Source: an uncultured Pelagibacteraceae bacterium
GTDB lineage: Bacteria > Pseudomonadota > Alphaproteobacteria > Pelagibacterales > Pelagibacteraceae
Reading direction: 5' to 3'
Length of the DNA stretch: 64,000 bases
Assembly (NCBI GenBank): GCA_902629955.1
Contig: CACOSS010000002.1
Coordinates: 1 to 64,000 of the forward strand
Shown here: in pieces, positions 18,900 to 28,730 of the stretch
Layout: every line of letters begins with the position of its first letter
Position numbering within the stretch: position 1 is the stretch's first letter
The notes under the pieces: generated by a model
Seen by the model: only the letters and a program-made list of their open reading frames with translations
Database searches by the model: none
Told to the model about the DNA's origin: nothing
Position numbers and translations under genes: made by a program

Positions 18900-21110
18900 T
18901 GGTTTTCCAGTTGCAAGTGTGTGCTTTATTCTTTGTTGTGTTTTTTCAGTTTGTATAAGTCTCATAAAAGCTTCAAGTTCTAGATTGTAAAGATCATCTT
19001 CACTAAGCTGTTTATCTATTGTTGTATCTCCTCCGCTTAAGACATTTGCTAATTCTTCTCCAACTTTAAATCCGTGATCCAAAATAATTTTGTCATTATA
19101 AAGCTTTTCTAACGATTTTATCATTTTATCTTTTAATGGTTTGCCTGAAAGTTTAAATGTGCACTCTTTTGGCGGTTGGAAATTTTTATTTTCCTCTAAT
19201 AATTTTTTTGCTTCTTCAAAAAGACTATTTCTATTCATAACTTTTTTATCTTCAGGTCTTAAAAATTTTAAAGGCAAAGCCTCTACAGTTGAAGTTGCTG
19301 TTTTAGCATAACCAATAATATTAAAAACTTGAAGAGGAGCATAATCTGGGTCTTTCTTTGCCTCATCTGTTTGCGACCATCTCCATAAAACTTCTTTACA
19401 TCCCCCTCCTGCCGGTACCACTCCAACACCAGTTTCAACTAAACCCATTACTATGTTTGTATGTGAGACTACAAAATTGGATTGAATTGCTACCTCCTCT
19501 CCTCCACCTAAGACTAGACCAGATGGGGCCGATATTACCGGATATTTAGAATACTTTAAATGCTTACAGGTTTGCTGAAAATATTTTATAAACTTTTCTA
19601 TAGATTTAAAATCTCCTTTTTCCACAAATTCCATTGTGTATTTTAAATTAACTCCTGCTGAAAATTGCATACTCTCATTAATTATAATTAAAGGTTTATC
19701 GGTAGCGTTTTTTAATGCATCCATTGAGTCATAATCTAAAGCACAAGCTTTAGTGGTAAATTCAACAATATTGAAATCCTTAAATCTAAATATATCAGCC
19801 GATTTGTTTTTATCGATTTTAATTGCTGTTGGTTTGATTTTACCCAGAGTTTCAATATCTGTATAAAGCTGTCTTTGACCATAAAAATTTTCATTTTTTG
19901 TTTTTGATAAATTTTCTAAAAAAGAGTTTCCTTTTACATCTCCTACTCTATCAAAAAAGTTTTTAACCCCAATTGATTTTAACATTTCAAATGGTCCCAT
20001 CGACCAGTTAAAACCAAGCCTCATAGCTTCATCGATATCATTAAATTTGTCTGTAATACCAGGAACTAAAGAAGACGAGTATTTTATGATTTGTGAAATT
20101 ACTGACCAAGCATATTCACCAAATTTATCTTTTCTGCTTATTAACAAATGTAAATCTACTTTTTCTATACCTAATTCAATTTTTTTGGAAGTTGAGTATT
20201 CTCCTGTTTGTAAATTTATCGCTTCTAATATTTTTTTATTTTCTTTTTTGTTCATTCGATAGAAACCACCTTTACCTTTTCTACCAGTGTATCCATCTTT
20301 AATTAGTTTAGTGATTAATGGAATTTCTTTTGCAACTTTTTGAAATGGGTCAGTTTCAGGTAATTCTTTTATAAAACTTTTTAAAACATCCGACATTAAA
20401 TCAATACCAATTAAATCATATAATCCAAATACACCTGTCTTCGGAATGCCCATTGGTCTACCAAAAATTGCATCTGCTTCCTCAATAGACAAATTCATTT
20501 TAAATGCTTCTGTCATTGCTACTTGCATAGCAAATACACCAATTCTATTTCCTAAAAATCCAGGTGTATCGTTACAAACTATAGCTCCTTTACCAAGCTC
20601 ATGTTCACAAAATTTTTTGAGGTAATTGATTTTATCTAAATCTGAACTTTTACTTTTGACAATTTCTAAGAGCCCCATGTATCTTACAGGATTAAAAAAA
20701 TGGGTAATGCAGAAATCTTTTTTATCTTCTTCAGTCAATTTTTCAGACAAAACACTTATAGGAATAGATGAAGTGTTTGAAGATACGATTGTGTTTTTTT
20801 TTCTAGTATCAAATATTTTTTTATAAATATTATGTTTTATATCAATTCTTTCTACAACAGCTTCAACAATCCAATCTGCATCTGCGACTTCTTTAAAATC
20901 ATCATTTATGTTTCCAACACTGATTCCATCAATTTTTGATTTATCAATTAGTAAAGGTGGTCTAGATTTTTGAATTCTTTCTTTTGCTTTTTGACTTATT
21001 TCTGTTGTTAAATCTAATAAGGTAACTGGAACATTAGCATTACAAAGATGTGCAGCAATTCCGCTTCCCATTGTACCAGATCCAATAACAACAACTTTAT
21101 TTATTTTCAT
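18888..21110 (-). CDS. fadJ: 3-hydroxyacyl-CoA dehydrogenase / enoyl-CoA hydratase fusion (FadJ/FadB-like)
   Basis: VVIGSGTMGSGIAAHLCNANVPVTLLD, SNTSSIPIS, HFFNPVRYMGLLEIV, NDTPGFLGNRIG; crotonase-like C-terminal segment. Confidence 0.85.
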   Translation of the reverse strand: MKINKVVVIGSGTMGSGIAAHLCNANVPVTLLDLTTEISQKAKERIQKSRPPLLIDKSKIDGISVGNINDDFKEVADADWIVEAVVERIDIKHNIYKKIFDTRKKNTIVSSNTSSIPISVLSEKLTEEDKKDFCITHFFNPVRYMGLLEIVKSKSSDLDKINYLKKFCEHELGKGAIVCNDTPGFLGNRIGVFAMQVAMTEAFKMNLSIEEADAIFGRPMGIPKTGVFGLYDLIGIDLMSDVLKSFIKELPETDPFQKVAKEIPLITKLIKDGYTGRKGKGGFYRMNKKENKKILEAINLQTGEYSTSKKIELGIEKVDLHLLISRKDKFGEYAWSVISQIIKYSSSLVPGITDKFNDIDEAMRLGFNWSMGPFEMLKSIGVKNFFDRVGDVKGNSFLENLSKTKNENFYGQRQLYTDIETLGKIKPTAIKIDKNKSADIFRFKDFNIVEFTTKACALDYDSMDALKNATDKPLIIINESMQFSAGVNLKYTMEFVEKGDFKSIEKFIKYFQQTCKHLKYSKYPVISAPSGLVLGGGEEVAIQSNFVVSHTNIVMGLVETGVGVVPAGGGCKEVLWRWSQTDEAKKDPDYAPLQVFNIIGYAKTATSTVEALPLKFLRPEDKKVMNRNSLFEEAKKLLEENKNFQPPKECTFKLSGKPLKDKMIKSLEKLYNDKIILDHGFKVGEELANVLSGGDTTIDKQLSEDDLYNLELEAFMRLIQTEKTQQRIKHTLATGKPLIN

Positions 21111-21142
21111 AAAAGAAATATTTATATATAATAAAATCTAAT

Positions 21143-22267
21143 ATGTTTAAATCAGTTATTGTAGGTTATTCTAGATCTCCTTTTACGATGGCAAAAAAAG
21201 GTGCTCTTATTAATGTGAAACCTGTCCATATGTTAGCTGAAGTGATTAAGAAACTAATAATTCAATCTAATGTAAAAAAAGAAGATATTGAAGATGTGGT
21301 TGTTGGATGCGCTTTTCAGGTAGGAGAACAATGTTTTAATATTGGTAAACTTGTAACTTTTTTAGCAGATATGAATATTAAAACATCTGGAATGACTGTT
21401 GACAGATGGTGTGGATCATCTATGGAGGCAGTACATATAGCTGCTGGTAAAATAGCGATGGGATCAGGGAAAATGTTTATTTGTGGTGGTGTAGAAAGCA
21501 TGACAAGAGTAAAAACTGGTTTTGACTCTGTTCCATATCCTTTTTCCGAAAAACAAAACCCTAATGTTTATTTTTCAATGGGAACAACAGCAGAAAATGT
21601 TGCAAAAAAATATAAAATTTCAAGAACAGAACAGCAGGAGTTTTCAATATTAAGTCATCAAAAGGCTTATAACGCACAAACAAATGGAAACTTTAAAAGT
21701 GAAATTGTAAAAATTTATGATTGCGAAAAAGATGATAATATTAGACCAAATAGCGATCAAGAAAAATTGGATAAACTTAAATTAGCTTTTGATAGCGAAG
21801 GAACTGTAACCGCAGCAACTTCTTCTCCTTTAACAGATGGTGCTGCGGCAACTTTAATTTGTGAGGAAAATTATGCAAAAGAAAATAATTTACCAATTTT
21901 AGGTAGAATTATTTCAAGTGCAGTTGAGGGATGTGATCCAAACTTTATGGGATTAGGTCCAATATTTGCATCTAAAAAAGCATTGAAAAGGGCAAATCTT
22001 TCAATAAATAAAATCGATATTGTCGAGTTAAATGAAGCATTCGCTTCTCAAGCTTTAGCATGTATTAAAGATTTAGGAATAGATATTAATAAAGTGAACA
22101 TAGATGGAGGTGCATTAGCATTGGGACATCCTTTGGGGGCCACAGGTGCAAGAATAACAGGTAAAGCCGCAATGTTATTGAGGCGTGAAAATAAAAAATA
22201 TGCGCTTTCCACACAATGTATAGGTTTAGGGATGGGAATAGCTACTATTATTGAGTCTATAAATTAA
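21143..22267 (+). CDS. fadA: Thiolase / acetyl-CoA acyltransferase
   Basis: TVDRWCGSSMEAVHIAAGKIAMG, CGGVESMTRV, ELNEAFASQALA, DGGALALGHPLGATGAR, STQCIGLGMG. Confidence 0.9.
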   Translation: MFKSVIVGYSRSPFTMAKKGALINVKPVHMLAEVIKKLIIQSNVKKEDIEDVVVGCAFQVGEQCFNIGKLVTFLADMNIKTSGMTVDRWCGSSMEAVHIAAGKIAMGSGKMFICGGVESMTRVKTGFDSVPYPFSEKQNPNVYFSMGTTAENVAKKYKISRTEQQEFSILSHQKAYNAQTNGNFKSEIVKIYDCEKDDNIRPNSDQEKLDKLKLAFDSEGTVTAATSSPLTDGAAATLICEENYAKENNLPILGRIISSAVEGCDPNFMGLGPIFASKKALKRANLSINKIDIVELNEAFASQALACIKDLGIDINKVNIDGGALALGHPLGATGARITGKAAMLLRRENKKYALSTQCIGLGMGIATIIESIN

Positions 22268-23122
22268 TTATCTACTTATTCCTCTTATTCTTTCAGATCT
22301 TCTTCTAAGTAATTCTGCAGTGACAAGTATTAAAGTGGATAAAACAATCAAACACGTAGCAACCGCAAGTATAGTTGGACTCAATTGCTCTCTTAATCCA
22401 GTCCACATTTGTATAGGAATAGTTGTATTTTCTAAACCTGCTAGAAATAATACTACTACTACTTCATCAAAAGATGTAACAAATGCAAATAGTCCACCTG
22501 AAATAACTCCTGGTAGAATCAAGGGAAGTGTAATTTTCATAAAAGTATTAACTGGATCGCTTCCTAAACTTGATGCAGCTCTAGTTACACTGTGATCAAA
22601 ACCAGATAATGTTGCAGTAACAGTAATTACTACAAATGGAGTTCCTAACACAATATGGGCTAAAATTATTCCCGTATGTGTGGCGGCTAGTCCCGCTTTT
22701 GCCATAAAGAAAAATATTGCAACACCAGAAATAATTAATGGAACAATCATTGGAGATATTAGTGTGGCCATTATTATTCCTTTGTAAGGCATGTGCCTGC
22801 TACTCAAACCTAAAGCTGCTACAGTTCCAAGAATAACAGATCCTAAAGTAGCAAATATTGCAATTATAAAACTATTTTTTGTTGCAAGTCCCCAGGGATT
22901 TTTTGTTCCATATATCATGTCCTTGTACCATCTTAATGAAAAAGCGTCAGGATCTAATCTTTTCATTCCATCCGAAAAAACTAAAAACTCTTCAGCATTA
23001 AATGATAATGGAAAAATTACAAATAATGGTGCAATTAAAAAGAAAAATACACACGTGCAAATAAAGATATAAAAATAATGCCAAATTCTGTATCTTGCTT
23101 CAGTATACTTTGGTAATGCCAT
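22268..23122 (-). CDS. potC: ABC transporter permease, spermidine/putrescine type (PotC-like)
   Basis: Six-TM permease with AASSLGSDPVNTFMKITLPLILPGVISGGLFAFVTSFDEVVV EAA loop. Confidence 0.85.
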   Translation of the reverse strand: MALPKYTEARYRIWHYFYIFICTCVFFFLIAPLFVIFPLSFNAEEFLVFSDGMKRLDPDAFSLRWYKDMIYGTKNPWGLATKNSFIIAIFATLGSVILGTVAALGLSSRHMPYKGIIMATLISPMIVPLIISGVAIFFFMAKAGLAATHTGIILAHIVLGTPFVVITVTATLSGFDHSVTRAASSLGSDPVNTFMKITLPLILPGVISGGLFAFVTSFDEVVVVLFLAGLENTTIPIQMWTGLREQLSPTILAVATCLIVLSTLILVTAELLRRRSERIRGISR

Positions 23123-23124
23123 AA

Positions 23125-24378
23125 TTATCCTAATTTTATATTATCAACCCCAACTAATTTATTATAAACCCAATAAACAACTAAAACTCCTGTTAGTAAC
23201 ATTAATCCCATTGCAGACGCAAAACTCCAATCTAAAGTACTTTTCATATGAAAGGCGATTTGGTTACTTATCAGCGTTCCAGACGCTCCGCCAACTAATG
23301 CGGGTGTAATATAATACCCAATTGCCAATATAAATACTAACAAACACCCTGCACCTATGCCTGGAATTGTTAGAGGAAAATAAATTTTCCAAAAAGCCAC
23401 AAATGGCGTTCCACCTAACGATTTTCCAGCCCTCATTAAGCTTGGCGATATTGTTTTCATTACACTGTACAAAGGTAAAACCATAAATGGCAATAAGATT
23501 TGAGTCATTGCAACATATGTACCGGTTTTGTTGTACATCATTTCTGGTCTATTATCGTTTGCGACCAGACCAATCCATACAAAGAAATCGTTTACTATTC
23601 CTTGCTGCTGTAACAATATCATCCAACTAGCTGTTCTAACTAACAATGAAGTCCAGAAAGGAAGAAGTACACAAATCATAAGAAGATTACTATATTTCAT
23701 TGGCAAGGTTGCTAACAAATGTGCAATTGGATAAGCCATTAAAAAACAAAACACAGTTACAAAAAAAGCAACCTCTAATGTTCTTAACCATAGAACTCTG
23801 TGTACTCTTCTGTCCTCTGAAACTTGTGAAATATTCCCATCTTCATTTTCAAACATATCCATTGCTTTAAGATATTTCGCGTAAGTAATATCTGGAGCTC
23901 TTCTTTTAATTGCTCTCCAGTATTCAACATTAGCCCAACGCTTATGAACAGCCATAATCTGCTCTTTATAGTTTTCGTTCTCAAATTTTTTCATTTTTCT
24001 TTTAAGTTTTTTCAAAATACTTTTAAATCCATTTTTTTCATAATTTAATTGTGTTGCTAATTTACCAAAAGTTTTTTGTTCAACTAAAAGTTTATAATCA
24101 ATATAAAATGCTTCAAAAACTTCTTCTGGAGGCAGGTCTTTACCGTCCCATTTTTCCATAGCTTTATATGTTTTGGGAAGCATGTTTGTGACCATTCTGT
24201 CATCTACACTTCTAAAAAGCATATCACCAATTGGAAATATATATGTGATTATTAAGAAAAGTAATAATGGTGCAACTAGTAAGAATGCTTTAATTTTATT
24301 TTTTTTTTCAGCTTTCTTTAAGCTTACTTCTAAAGGAATTCCGTCAGTCGTTAAAATTTGTTTTGTTTCATTGCTCAT
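23125..24378 (-). CDS. potB: ABC transporter permease, spermidine/putrescine type (PotB-like) with large insertion after TM1
   Basis: AGKSLGGTPFVAFWKIYFPLTIPGIGAG EAA loop; N-terminal TM followed by ~140 aa charged segment before TM2. Confidence 0.85.
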   Translation of the reverse strand: MSNETKQILTTDGIPLEVSLKKAEKKNKIKAFLLVAPLLLFLIITYIFPIGDMLFRSVDDRMVTNMLPKTYKAMEKWDGKDLPPEEVFEAFYIDYKLLVEQKTFGKLATQLNYEKNGFKSILKKLKRKMKKFENENYKEQIMAVHKRWANVEYWRAIKRRAPDITYAKYLKAMDMFENEDGNISQVSEDRRVHRVLWLRTLEVAFFVTVFCFLMAYPIAHLLATLPMKYSNLLMICVLLPFWTSLLVRTASWMILLQQQGIVNDFFVWIGLVANDNRPEMMYNKTGTYVAMTQILLPFMVLPLYSVMKTISPSLMRAGKSLGGTPFVAFWKIYFPLTIPGIGAGCLLVFILAIGYYITPALVGGASGTLISNQIAFHMKSTLDWSFASAMGLMLLTGVLVVYWVYNKLVGVDNIKLG

Positions 24379-24379
24379 A

Positions 24380-24410
24380 AAATAAAAAGGGCGGTTATTA
24401 AAACCGCCCT
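24380..24410 (-). terminator. Intrinsic terminator/attenuator between substrate-binding protein and permease genes
   Basis: AGGGCGGTT-ttaat-AACCGCCCT followed on the minus strand by TTTTTATTTT. Confidence 0.85.
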
Positions 24411-24446
24411 AAATATATTATATAATCTTAGTCTTTAAAACTTAAA

Positions 24447-25562
24447 TTATAGTCCTGCTTTCATTGCTTCCCATTTTTCACCAAGTTCTGTTCCATTATC
24501 AGCCCAGAATATTGGATCTACTAAGAAGAAATTTTTAGTATTTTGTGGTGCAGTTGGCATTTGTGGTACCATGTTTGTTTTACCGTCTTTATACCAAGGC
24601 TCACCTGCTTCCATAACTTTTAGAGATGATTTTCTCCAAGGAGCGTAAGCAATATACTTAGCACTTCCTGCTAACATCTCTGTACTTGTCATCATTGCAA
24701 GAGCTTTTTTAGCATCAGCTTCGTTTGGTCCGCCTTTTACTAATACAAAGTATTCGTAATCAAGACCTTGACCATCCCAAACCTGTTTGATTGGAGCACC
24801 TTCACCAACTTCTGCGTTGAAAAATCTTCCATTCCAACCAGTAGCCATTACTACTTCACCTGAAACTAATAGTTCAGGTGGTTGAGCACCTGCTGACCAA
24901 AATACACATCCACCTTTAGGATCTGTGCAAAGCTTTTTGATCTTGTCCATTGCTCTCTGTACACCTTTTTCAGATTCTAGAGCTTCGTAGATTTTTGCTC
25001 CACCTTTTCCAGGTTTGATACCATCAGCAGCTAGCGCAATTTCTAAATTTGTAAGTGCACTTTTGTAGATAGCTCTTTTGCCAGGAAATTTTTTAGTGTT
25101 AAAGAAATCTTTGATAGTCTTTGGAGTACCTTTAACATTTTCCGTGTTGTAAGCATAATTCCAAGAATATAAAATATTTCCTACTGCACATTTGCTAGGC
25201 ATTGGCGCAAAGAAATCTTTACTTGCTGGAGTTCCATCAGGTGCTGGTGGAAAGTCTTTGTCAAAATCAAACTCAACAAATAAACCTTCATCGCATCCTG
25301 TGATAGTATCCATTGCAAATACGTCAATTATATCCCACGTTATTTTACCAGCTTCTTTTTGTGCTTTAATCTCAGATAATCCACCTGAATAATCCACCCA
25401 GTTAATTTCTATACCAAGTTTCTTAGCAGTAGGATCTCCGTAACCCAACTTTTGAGACTCTGTGTAAGCTCCACCCCATGACACTGCAGTTACTGCAAAT
25501 GCCGAAGATGTTACTGAAAGAGCAAAAGAAAGGGCAAGTAATAATTTACTTAATTTTTTCAT
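24447..25562 (-). CDS. potD: ABC transporter substrate-binding protein, polyamine/PotD family
   Basis: Signal peptide; VSWGGAYTESQKLGYGDPTAKKLGIEINWVDYSGGLSEIKAQKEAGKITWDIIDV; between potA and potBC-like genes. Confidence 0.8.
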   Translation of the reverse strand: MKKLSKLLLALSFALSVTSSAFAVTAVSWGGAYTESQKLGYGDPTAKKLGIEINWVDYSGGLSEIKAQKEAGKITWDIIDVFAMDTITGCDEGLFVEFDFDKDFPPAPDGTPASKDFFAPMPSKCAVGNILYSWNYAYNTENVKGTPKTIKDFFNTKKFPGKRAIYKSALTNLEIALAADGIKPGKGGAKIYEALESEKGVQRAMDKIKKLCTDPKGGCVFWSAGAQPPELLVSGEVVMATGWNGRFFNAEVGEGAPIKQVWDGQGLDYEYFVLVKGGPNEADAKKALAMMTSTEMLAGSAKYIAYAPWRKSSLKVMEAGEPWYKDGKTNMVPQMPTAPQNTKNFFLVDPIFWADNGTELGEKWEAMKAGL

Positions 25563-25690
25563 TTATCCTCCGTTTAAACGTTTTTTTTAAAAACATAATT
25601 ACAACAAGTAAAAAAAATGGAGTCAACCTCGTATTTGCTTAAAATACATTGAATTAGAGCAGATAATGATGTGAATAATTATAAAATAGT

Positions 25691-26776
25691 TTATTTTGGG
25701 TCCAAAGCTCTTGCGTCAGCTGAGTCCCAGCTAATATTTATTATATTGCCAAGTTTAATGTCTAAATTTTGAGAGCTATTTGGAACTTTTAGAATAAATT
25801 CAGAATTTCCAAGAACATTTAATCTTACTCTAGTATGGTCGCCGTGATAAATAACTTCTTCAATTTTTCCCTTATGATTATTGTCCATTTTTTGAGAAGG
25901 ATTTATTAAAGCTCTTTCGGGTCTTATAGAAACTGTAGTTTTATCACCTGTTGATTTAACGTTTATGGGATTAGCAACTATTTCTCCTTCTTTTAATTTA
26001 ACTTTGCATTTTCCGTTTGAAATATCTGAAACTTCGCCCTGAAAAGTATTATTTTCTCCAATAAATTCTGCTACAAATGAATTCACCGGTTCTTCATATA
26101 ATTTATCTGGTGAAGATAATTGTTGAACTTTACCATCATTGAATACTGCAATTCTATTTGACATTGTTAATGCCTCACCTTGATCATGAGTCACATATAC
26201 AACTGTTACACCTATGCTTTCATGGATATGTTTTATTTCATATTGCATGCTTTCTCTCAAGTTTTTATCTAAAGCACCTAATGGTTCATCCATTAAAACA
26301 ACAGCAGGATCAAAAACTAAAGCACGAGCAACAGCAACTCTTTGTTGTTGTCCACCAGACAATTGTCCTGGCATTCTATTTTCAAAACCAGTTAGAGAAA
26401 CCATAGACAATGCTTTATCGACTTTTTTATCAATTTCATCTTTTGGAACTTTTCTTACGTTTAGTGGAAAAGCTAAATTTTCATAAACAGTCATATGCGG
26501 AAACAATGCATAATTTTGGAAAACCATTCCAATTCCTCTTTTATGTGGAGGAATATTTGAAATTGGATTTGAGTCTAAATAAATCTCGCCATTTGTAGGA
26601 GTTTCAAAACCTGCCAACATCATTAAGCAAGTTGTCTTACCAGAACCTGATGGCCCAAGCATTGTAATAAATTCACCTTCAGCAATGTCTAAATTAAGAT
26701 CTTTAACAACTAAAACTTTACCGTCGTAACTTTTATCAACTTTATCGAATTTGACGAATTGTGAATTCTTAGACAT
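25691..26776 (-). CDS. potA: ABC transporter ATP-binding protein (PotA-like)
   Basis: GPSGSGKTT Walker A, LSGGQQQRVAVARAL signature, VVLMDEPLGALD Walker B, C-terminal TOBE-like region. Confidence 0.92.
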   Translation of the reverse strand: MSKNSQFVKFDKVDKSYDGKVLVVKDLNLDIAEGEFITMLGPSGSGKTTCLMMLAGFETPTNGEIYLDSNPISNIPPHKRGIGMVFQNYALFPHMTVYENLAFPLNVRKVPKDEIDKKVDKALSMVSLTGFENRMPGQLSGGQQQRVAVARALVFDPAVVLMDEPLGALDKNLRESMQYEIKHIHESIGVTVVYVTHDQGEALTMSNRIAVFNDGKVQQLSSPDKLYEEPVNSFVAEFIGENNTFQGEVSDISNGKCKVKLKEGEIVANPINVKSTGDKTTVSIRPERALINPSQKMDNNHKGKIEEVIYHGDHTRVRLNVLGNSEFILKVPNSSQNLDIKLGNIINISWDSADARALDPK

Positions 26777-26814
26777 AAAGTTGTTTTAAAACATTTGTAT
26801 GATGGTTTTTCAAG

Positions 26815-27981
26815 TTATTTTATACGCAAATCTTTGGGGAAATTGCAAAATAATTCACTTCCTTTATCAGTAATTCGCACTGACTCTGATGCCTCAACGC
26901 CCCAATCTCCAAATTGCATTACCGCAATCATATGAAAACAAACATTTGGTTTAAGAATAGTTTTATCACCTTTGTAAATATTTAAAGTATGTTCACCCCA
27001 ATCTGGAGGATATCCAATTCCAATTGAATATCCTGTTCTAGACTCTTTTTTGATATTATATTTATCAAGCACACCCCAGAATTTTTGAGCCACATCATCT
27101 GCTGTGTTACCAGGTTTTGCTACTGATATCCCTTCATTTAAAGCCTCATTTGTAGCTTTCATTGCATCTATTTTTTTTTGCTCTGGCTTACCGAGATGAA
27201 CTGTACGGGCAATTGGACAATGATATCTTTTATTTACTCCCGATAATTCAATAACGGTAGCCTCTCCCTCTACAAATTTTTCGTCTGTTGCTGTCAAATG
27301 AGATGCTGATGTTCCTTTTCCAGTAGGTAATAAAACAGCGATACTTGAATATTCTCCACCGATTTCTGGAGTTCCCCTAAATAAAGCTCTTTGAATTTCT
27401 GCTACCGCATCGCACTGTCTTACTCCAGGATTTATGCTATCCATTGCAATTTTCATTGCATTTTCAGAAATTTTTGCAGCTCCCTTCATAAGATTTATTT
27501 CTGAGTCTGATTTTATTAATCTTACCCAGTTTACTAATCTTTCAGAGTCTTTAATATTAGCACTTGGTAATCCTTGTTTTAATTTTTCGTGACAAAATGC
27601 AGTGAAGTAGTGACTATCCATTTCAACACCAATATTAAGTTTTTCCCATTTTCTATCTTTAATGAGATCTATTAATGAATCATAAGGATGCATAGGCCAA
27701 GTATGAATATACTTTTCCTCGTAAACTATAATATTTTCTTTTTTTAAATAGGTCTTTATATAGGCACCACCTGCATCTTGAGCTCTTACAAAACAAAGTG
27801 GTTCATCCAAATCAACATGAACAAGTACACATTGAGAATAATAAAAAGACCATGCATCATATCCTGTTAGGTAGTTAATATTATTAGTGTCTTGTGAAAT
27901 CAATAAATCTATACCTTTTTGTTGCATAGATAGCTTGGTTTTTTTTAATCTCTGAACATATTCTTCTTTTGTAAATATCAT
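26815..27981 (-). CDS. M24-family hydrolase, ectoine hydrolase (EutD/DoeA)-like
   Basis: NYLTGYDAWSFYYSQCVLVHVD, RAQDAGGAYIKTYL, LVNWVRLIKSDSEI, LLPTGKGTSASHLT, SGVNKRYHCPIARTVHLG, SRTGYSIGIGYPPDWGEHTL; neighbour is EutA-like. Confidence 0.65.
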   Translation of the reverse strand: MIFTKEEYVQRLKKTKLSMQQKGIDLLISQDTNNINYLTGYDAWSFYYSQCVLVHVDLDEPLCFVRAQDAGGAYIKTYLKKENIIVYEEKYIHTWPMHPYDSLIDLIKDRKWEKLNIGVEMDSHYFTAFCHEKLKQGLPSANIKDSERLVNWVRLIKSDSEINLMKGAAKISENAMKIAMDSINPGVRQCDAVAEIQRALFRGTPEIGGEYSSIAVLLPTGKGTSASHLTATDEKFVEGEATVIELSGVNKRYHCPIARTVHLGKPEQKKIDAMKATNEALNEGISVAKPGNTADDVAQKFWGVLDKYNIKKESRTGYSIGIGYPPDWGEHTLNIYKGDKTILKPNVCFHMIAVMQFGDWGVEASESVRITDKGSELFCNFPKDLRIK

Positions 27982-27989
27982 TTTTAGTT

Positions 27990-28730
27990 TTATTTAAATA
28001 ATTTTCCAAATCCATTTATAGAATTATTTTGCCCAATTTTTTCAAGGGTATCCCAAATTAATACTTGATTACTTGATAAAACAAATTTTTTTAATTTTTT
28101 TTCAAGTTTTTCGATAATTTGAAGGACTGGTAATGCAGTACATGAAATAAATAATGCATCTGAATCTGCATGATCCATGCTAACCAGCACTTTGAATAAA
28201 TACTCCGGGTCAACTTTCCATATATCTGTATCTGACTCAATATCCAAATAATAATTAGATGTAATTAAAAATTTTTCATCTTTGAAAAAAGATAAAACTT
28301 CGTCGTTTAATTTTTTTGGGTAAGGGGTAAAAAGTGAAATTTTTTTGATATTTAATTTCTTTAAGGCTGTAATTGCTGCTGTACTGGGTGTTATTACTTT
28401 TGATTTAGGTTTTGCATTTTTAATTTTTTTTTCTATTGTTTCAAAGCCACTAGCTATAGTTCCAGATGTACATCCATAAACAATACAATCAATATCTTCA
28501 TTCGGTAAAATATTACTAGTTACATAAGTCAGTTCTTCTGACATTTTTATTAGATTTTCTCTATTAAGTGGATCATATGTTTTTATTCTATTAACAAAAA
28601 AATCAATTTTTTTATCCTGAATAATTTTATTAAAATCTTTTTCAATAACAAAATCCGATCCTAAAGCAATTAGACCAATTCTTGGGTTTGTTATTTTTAT
28701 ATATTTTGGCTCAATTTTTTTTAAATTCAT
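27990..28730 (-). CDS. Asp/Glu/maleate racemase superfamily protein, EutA-like
   Basis: RIGLIALGSDFVIEKDF, DCIVYGCTSGT, TPSTAAITALKKL, SLFTPYPKKLNDE, ADSDALFISCTALP. Confidence 0.65.
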   Translation of the reverse strand: MNLKKIEPKYIKITNPRIGLIALGSDFVIEKDFNKIIQDKKIDFFVNRIKTYDPLNRENLIKMSEELTYVTSNILPNEDIDCIVYGCTSGTIASGFETIEKKIKNAKPKSKVITPSTAAITALKKLNIKKISLFTPYPKKLNDEVLSFFKDEKFLITSNYYLDIESDTDIWKVDPEYLFKVLVSMDHADSDALFISCTALPVLQIIEKLEKKLKKFVLSSNQVLIWDTLEKIGQNNSINGFGKLFK

